A stretch of 64,000 nt of DNA from JALNZF01 sp049793155 (lineage in GTDB: Bacteria > Nitrospirota > UBA9217): assembly GCA_049793155.1 (NCBI GenBank), contig JBARBN010000106.1:43620-107619 (forward strand), written 5' to 3'. The notes beneath the pieces are model-generated. The model searched no databases, was not told the origin of the DNA, and saw only the letters and a list, made by a program, of their open reading frames with translations. The position numbers and the translations under genes were made by a program. Positions 62,823 through 64,000 of this stretch are shown here, one piece after another; positions within the stretch are counted from its first letter, which is position 1; each line of letters begins with the position of its first letter.

Positions 62823-63293
62823 ATGTTAAAACGAAGATATTTTACCGCCTGCCTTATCGCCGTGGTTCTGACCTGTTTCTCAGGTGCGGCCATTTTTGCC
62901 CAGAGCGATATCGATGATCACCGTTCATGCTCCCAATGCGGCATGGACAGAAAGGCCTACGGATACAGCAGAATGCTGATCCGGTACCTGGATGGCGCCG
63001 AGGTGGGCGTCTGCAGCCTTCATTGCGCTGTTGTTGATATGGATGCGAACAAGGCGCGCGCGGTACAGTCCCTGCTCGTCGCCGACCGGGATACCCGTGC
63101 CCTGATTGATGTTGAAAAAGCGATCTGGGTCGTGGGCGGCACAAAGCGCGGCGTGATGACACGGCGACCCGCATGGGCCTTCGCGTCAAGAACCGCGGCC
63201 GATGCTTTCATGAGATCCTATGGCGGAGAGATCGCCGCCTGGAGCGATGTCCTCGCTTCAGCCCGATCGGAAGCTGCCCTGATGCATCGATAG
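62823..63293 (+). CDS. NosL-family exported metal-binding protein
   Basis: The ATG at 62823 follows AAAGGAG. A signal peptide covers residues 1-27. The mature protein has RSCSQCGMDRKAYGYSRMLIRYLDGAEVGVCSLHCAV, with the Cys-x2-Cys-Gly-Met motif and a later Cys-x3-Cys, plus IWVVGGTKRGVMTRRPAWAFAS. NosL is a copper(I) chaperone for nitrous oxide reductase, but many NosL-like proteins lie outside nos clusters, as here. It ends the four-gene set. Confidence 0.88.
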   Translation: MLKRRYFTACLIAVVLTCFSGAAIFAQSDIDDHRSCSQCGMDRKAYGYSRMLIRYLDGAEVGVCSLHCAVVDMDANKARAVQSLLVADRDTRALIDVEKAIWVVGGTKRGVMTRRPAWAFASRTAADAFMRSYGGEIAAWSDVLASARSEAALMHR

Positions 63294-63439
63294 AAGGGAC
63301 TCAGGCCTCATACCAACAACACCGCGTGTGATGGCGGCTTCTTCACATTATTCCAGGCATGGAGCGGCGCCAGCTCCTTCTTAAGTTGCTGAATGAGTGA
63401 CTTCAACGGAATAAGAGCTATAATTGTTTAAGAAGTGAA
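63294..63439. other. Spacer before the insertion element
   Basis: About 145 bases. A GC-rich palindrome GGAGCGGCGCCAGCTCC lies at about 63360-63376. No U-run follows on the plus strand, so it is only a weak terminator candidate for the nosL-like gene. Confidence 0.35.
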
Positions 63440-63985
63440 TTACCCCGCAGCAGAGCTGCGGGGCATCCTAAAACCGGCTAGAACCTAAAACCTATTTGCT
63501 CATCATGCTGATACCGAATATACTTTCTGATAACTTCTGCCGTTACTTGGTCGCCAACCGAACGGACAAAGTAACCATCATTCCAGAGTTCCCCTCCCCA
63601 CAGCTTTTTCTTTATCTCGGGGAATTCTCGAAACATTATCTTTGCCGATATACTTTTGATTATCTGCACTATCCTCGCTGGAGCATATTTCGGCGGCACA
63701 ACCAAAAACAAATGCACATGATCATCCATTACTTCCATCGTGTCTATCTCAAATTCGTATTGCTCTGCGATCTCGTGAAATATCTCTTTCAGTCTCTTCG
63801 TCATTCGATCGTTGAACAGCTTCTTCCGATACTTTGGAATCCATACGAAATGATATTTCAGATCATGGACGCTATGCTTGCTTCTTCTCAATGGGCTCAT
63901 GTCCCATATTGTAACAGAATCTCATCCTGACTTCGTCAGGATTGTCCTTTTCATCCCAGCAGCAGAGCTGACTGGGTATTCAAGG
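63440..63985 (-). mobile_element. IS200/IS605-type element with related end hairpins
   Basis: It consists of a single tyrosine transposase gene and flanking hairpins. The end after the gene has CCCCGCAGCAGAGCTGCGGGG (63445-63465), the end before it CCCAGCAGCAGAGCTGACTGGG (63954-63975); both share the CAGCAGAGCTG core. A third hairpin ATCCTGA-TCAGGAT (63925-63943) lies inside. No inverted terminal repeats of the usual IS kind are seen, as expected for this family. Exact tips are estimates. Confidence 0.7.
63478..63900 (-). CDS. tnpA: IS200/IS605-family transposase TnpA (Y1-type)
   Basis: The 140-residue protein matches the Y1_Tnp family: HDLKYHFVWIPKYRKKLF, the HUH metal-binding motif in DDHVHLFLVVPP, and a C-terminal helix with the nucleophile tyrosine near YIRYQHDE. 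It cuts and joins single-stranded DNA at hairpin-marked ends. The length is full for this family, so the element may still be active. It starts with ATG without a strong ribosome site. Confidence 0.92.
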   Translation of the reverse strand: MSPLRRSKHSVHDLKYHFVWIPKYRKKLFNDRMTKRLKEIFHEIAEQYEFEIDTMEVMDDHVHLFLVVPPKYAPARIVQIIKSISAKIMFREFPEIKKKLWGGELWNDGYFVRSVGDQVTAEVIRKYIRYQHDEQIGFRF

Positions 63986-64000
63986 ACGGGTTTTTATAAA

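Overview
This 64 kb window, about 55% G+C, carries a Gram-negative, probably anaerobic or microaerophilic bacterial chromosome. The mix of genes points to a deltaproteobacterial (Desulfobacterota) or Nitrospirota-type organism. The signs are a rimP-nusA-infB-rbfA-nrnA-truB-rpsO-pnp translation operon, Rel/RecJ, a 2-hydroxyacyl-CoA-dehydratase-type double-cubane protein with its activase, YedF and a selenium-type LysR regulator, many two-component systems, a heme-binding histidine kinase, a HiPIP and a bacteriohemerythrin. The lineage is an inference; there is no rRNA here to settle it.

1-34 kb is a loose accessory region made of single genes and short operons. It holds signal transduction (REC-PilZ, REC-HD-GYP, four histidine kinases, one sigma-54 response regulator, CheW plus a chemoreceptor), small exported or membrane proteins (MXKDX repeat protein, Lys-rich peptide, HiPIP), stand-alone enzymes (dienelactone hydrolase, SDR, QorB, nitroreductase, VOC protein) and a large AsmA-like protein. 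Spacers carry many short degenerate repeats, and there are traces of mobile DNA (an ORF6N fragment, a truncated small gene).

34-53 kb is mostly minus-strand housekeeping: a carotenoid-desaturase-like flavoprotein, then pnp, rpsO, truB, nrnA, rbfA, ylxP (DUF503), infB, a YlxR/L7Ae fusion, nusA and rimP (transcribed rimP to pnp). The rimP leader has a strong intrinsic terminator just before the ribosome binding site. A divergent hup-Smr-CAP group follows, then ridA, rel, recJ, tatA and mobA.

54-60 kb is the most interesting part. A 95-nt minus-strand tRNA gene with a UCA anticodon, six-base-pair D stem, long variable arm, 8/4 acceptor/T-stem layout and U73 sits directly downstream of yedF. Upstream of yedF lie, in order of transcription, a LysR regulator of the selenium-associated type, an exported tandem rhodanese, a membrane protein, a TOBE molybdate-binding-type protein, a double-cubane-cluster protein and its ATP-dependent activase. 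The tRNA resembles tRNA-Sec but has cysteine-tRNA-like features, so UGA decoding in this organism deserves attention.

59.8-63.3 kb is a plus-strand set of envelope proteins (YtkA/FixH-like lipoprotein, Cys-rich-start beta-barrel, TlpA-like lipoprotein, NosL-like protein) that looks like a copper or redox handling system. The window ends with an IS200/IS605-type element with related hairpins at its two ends.
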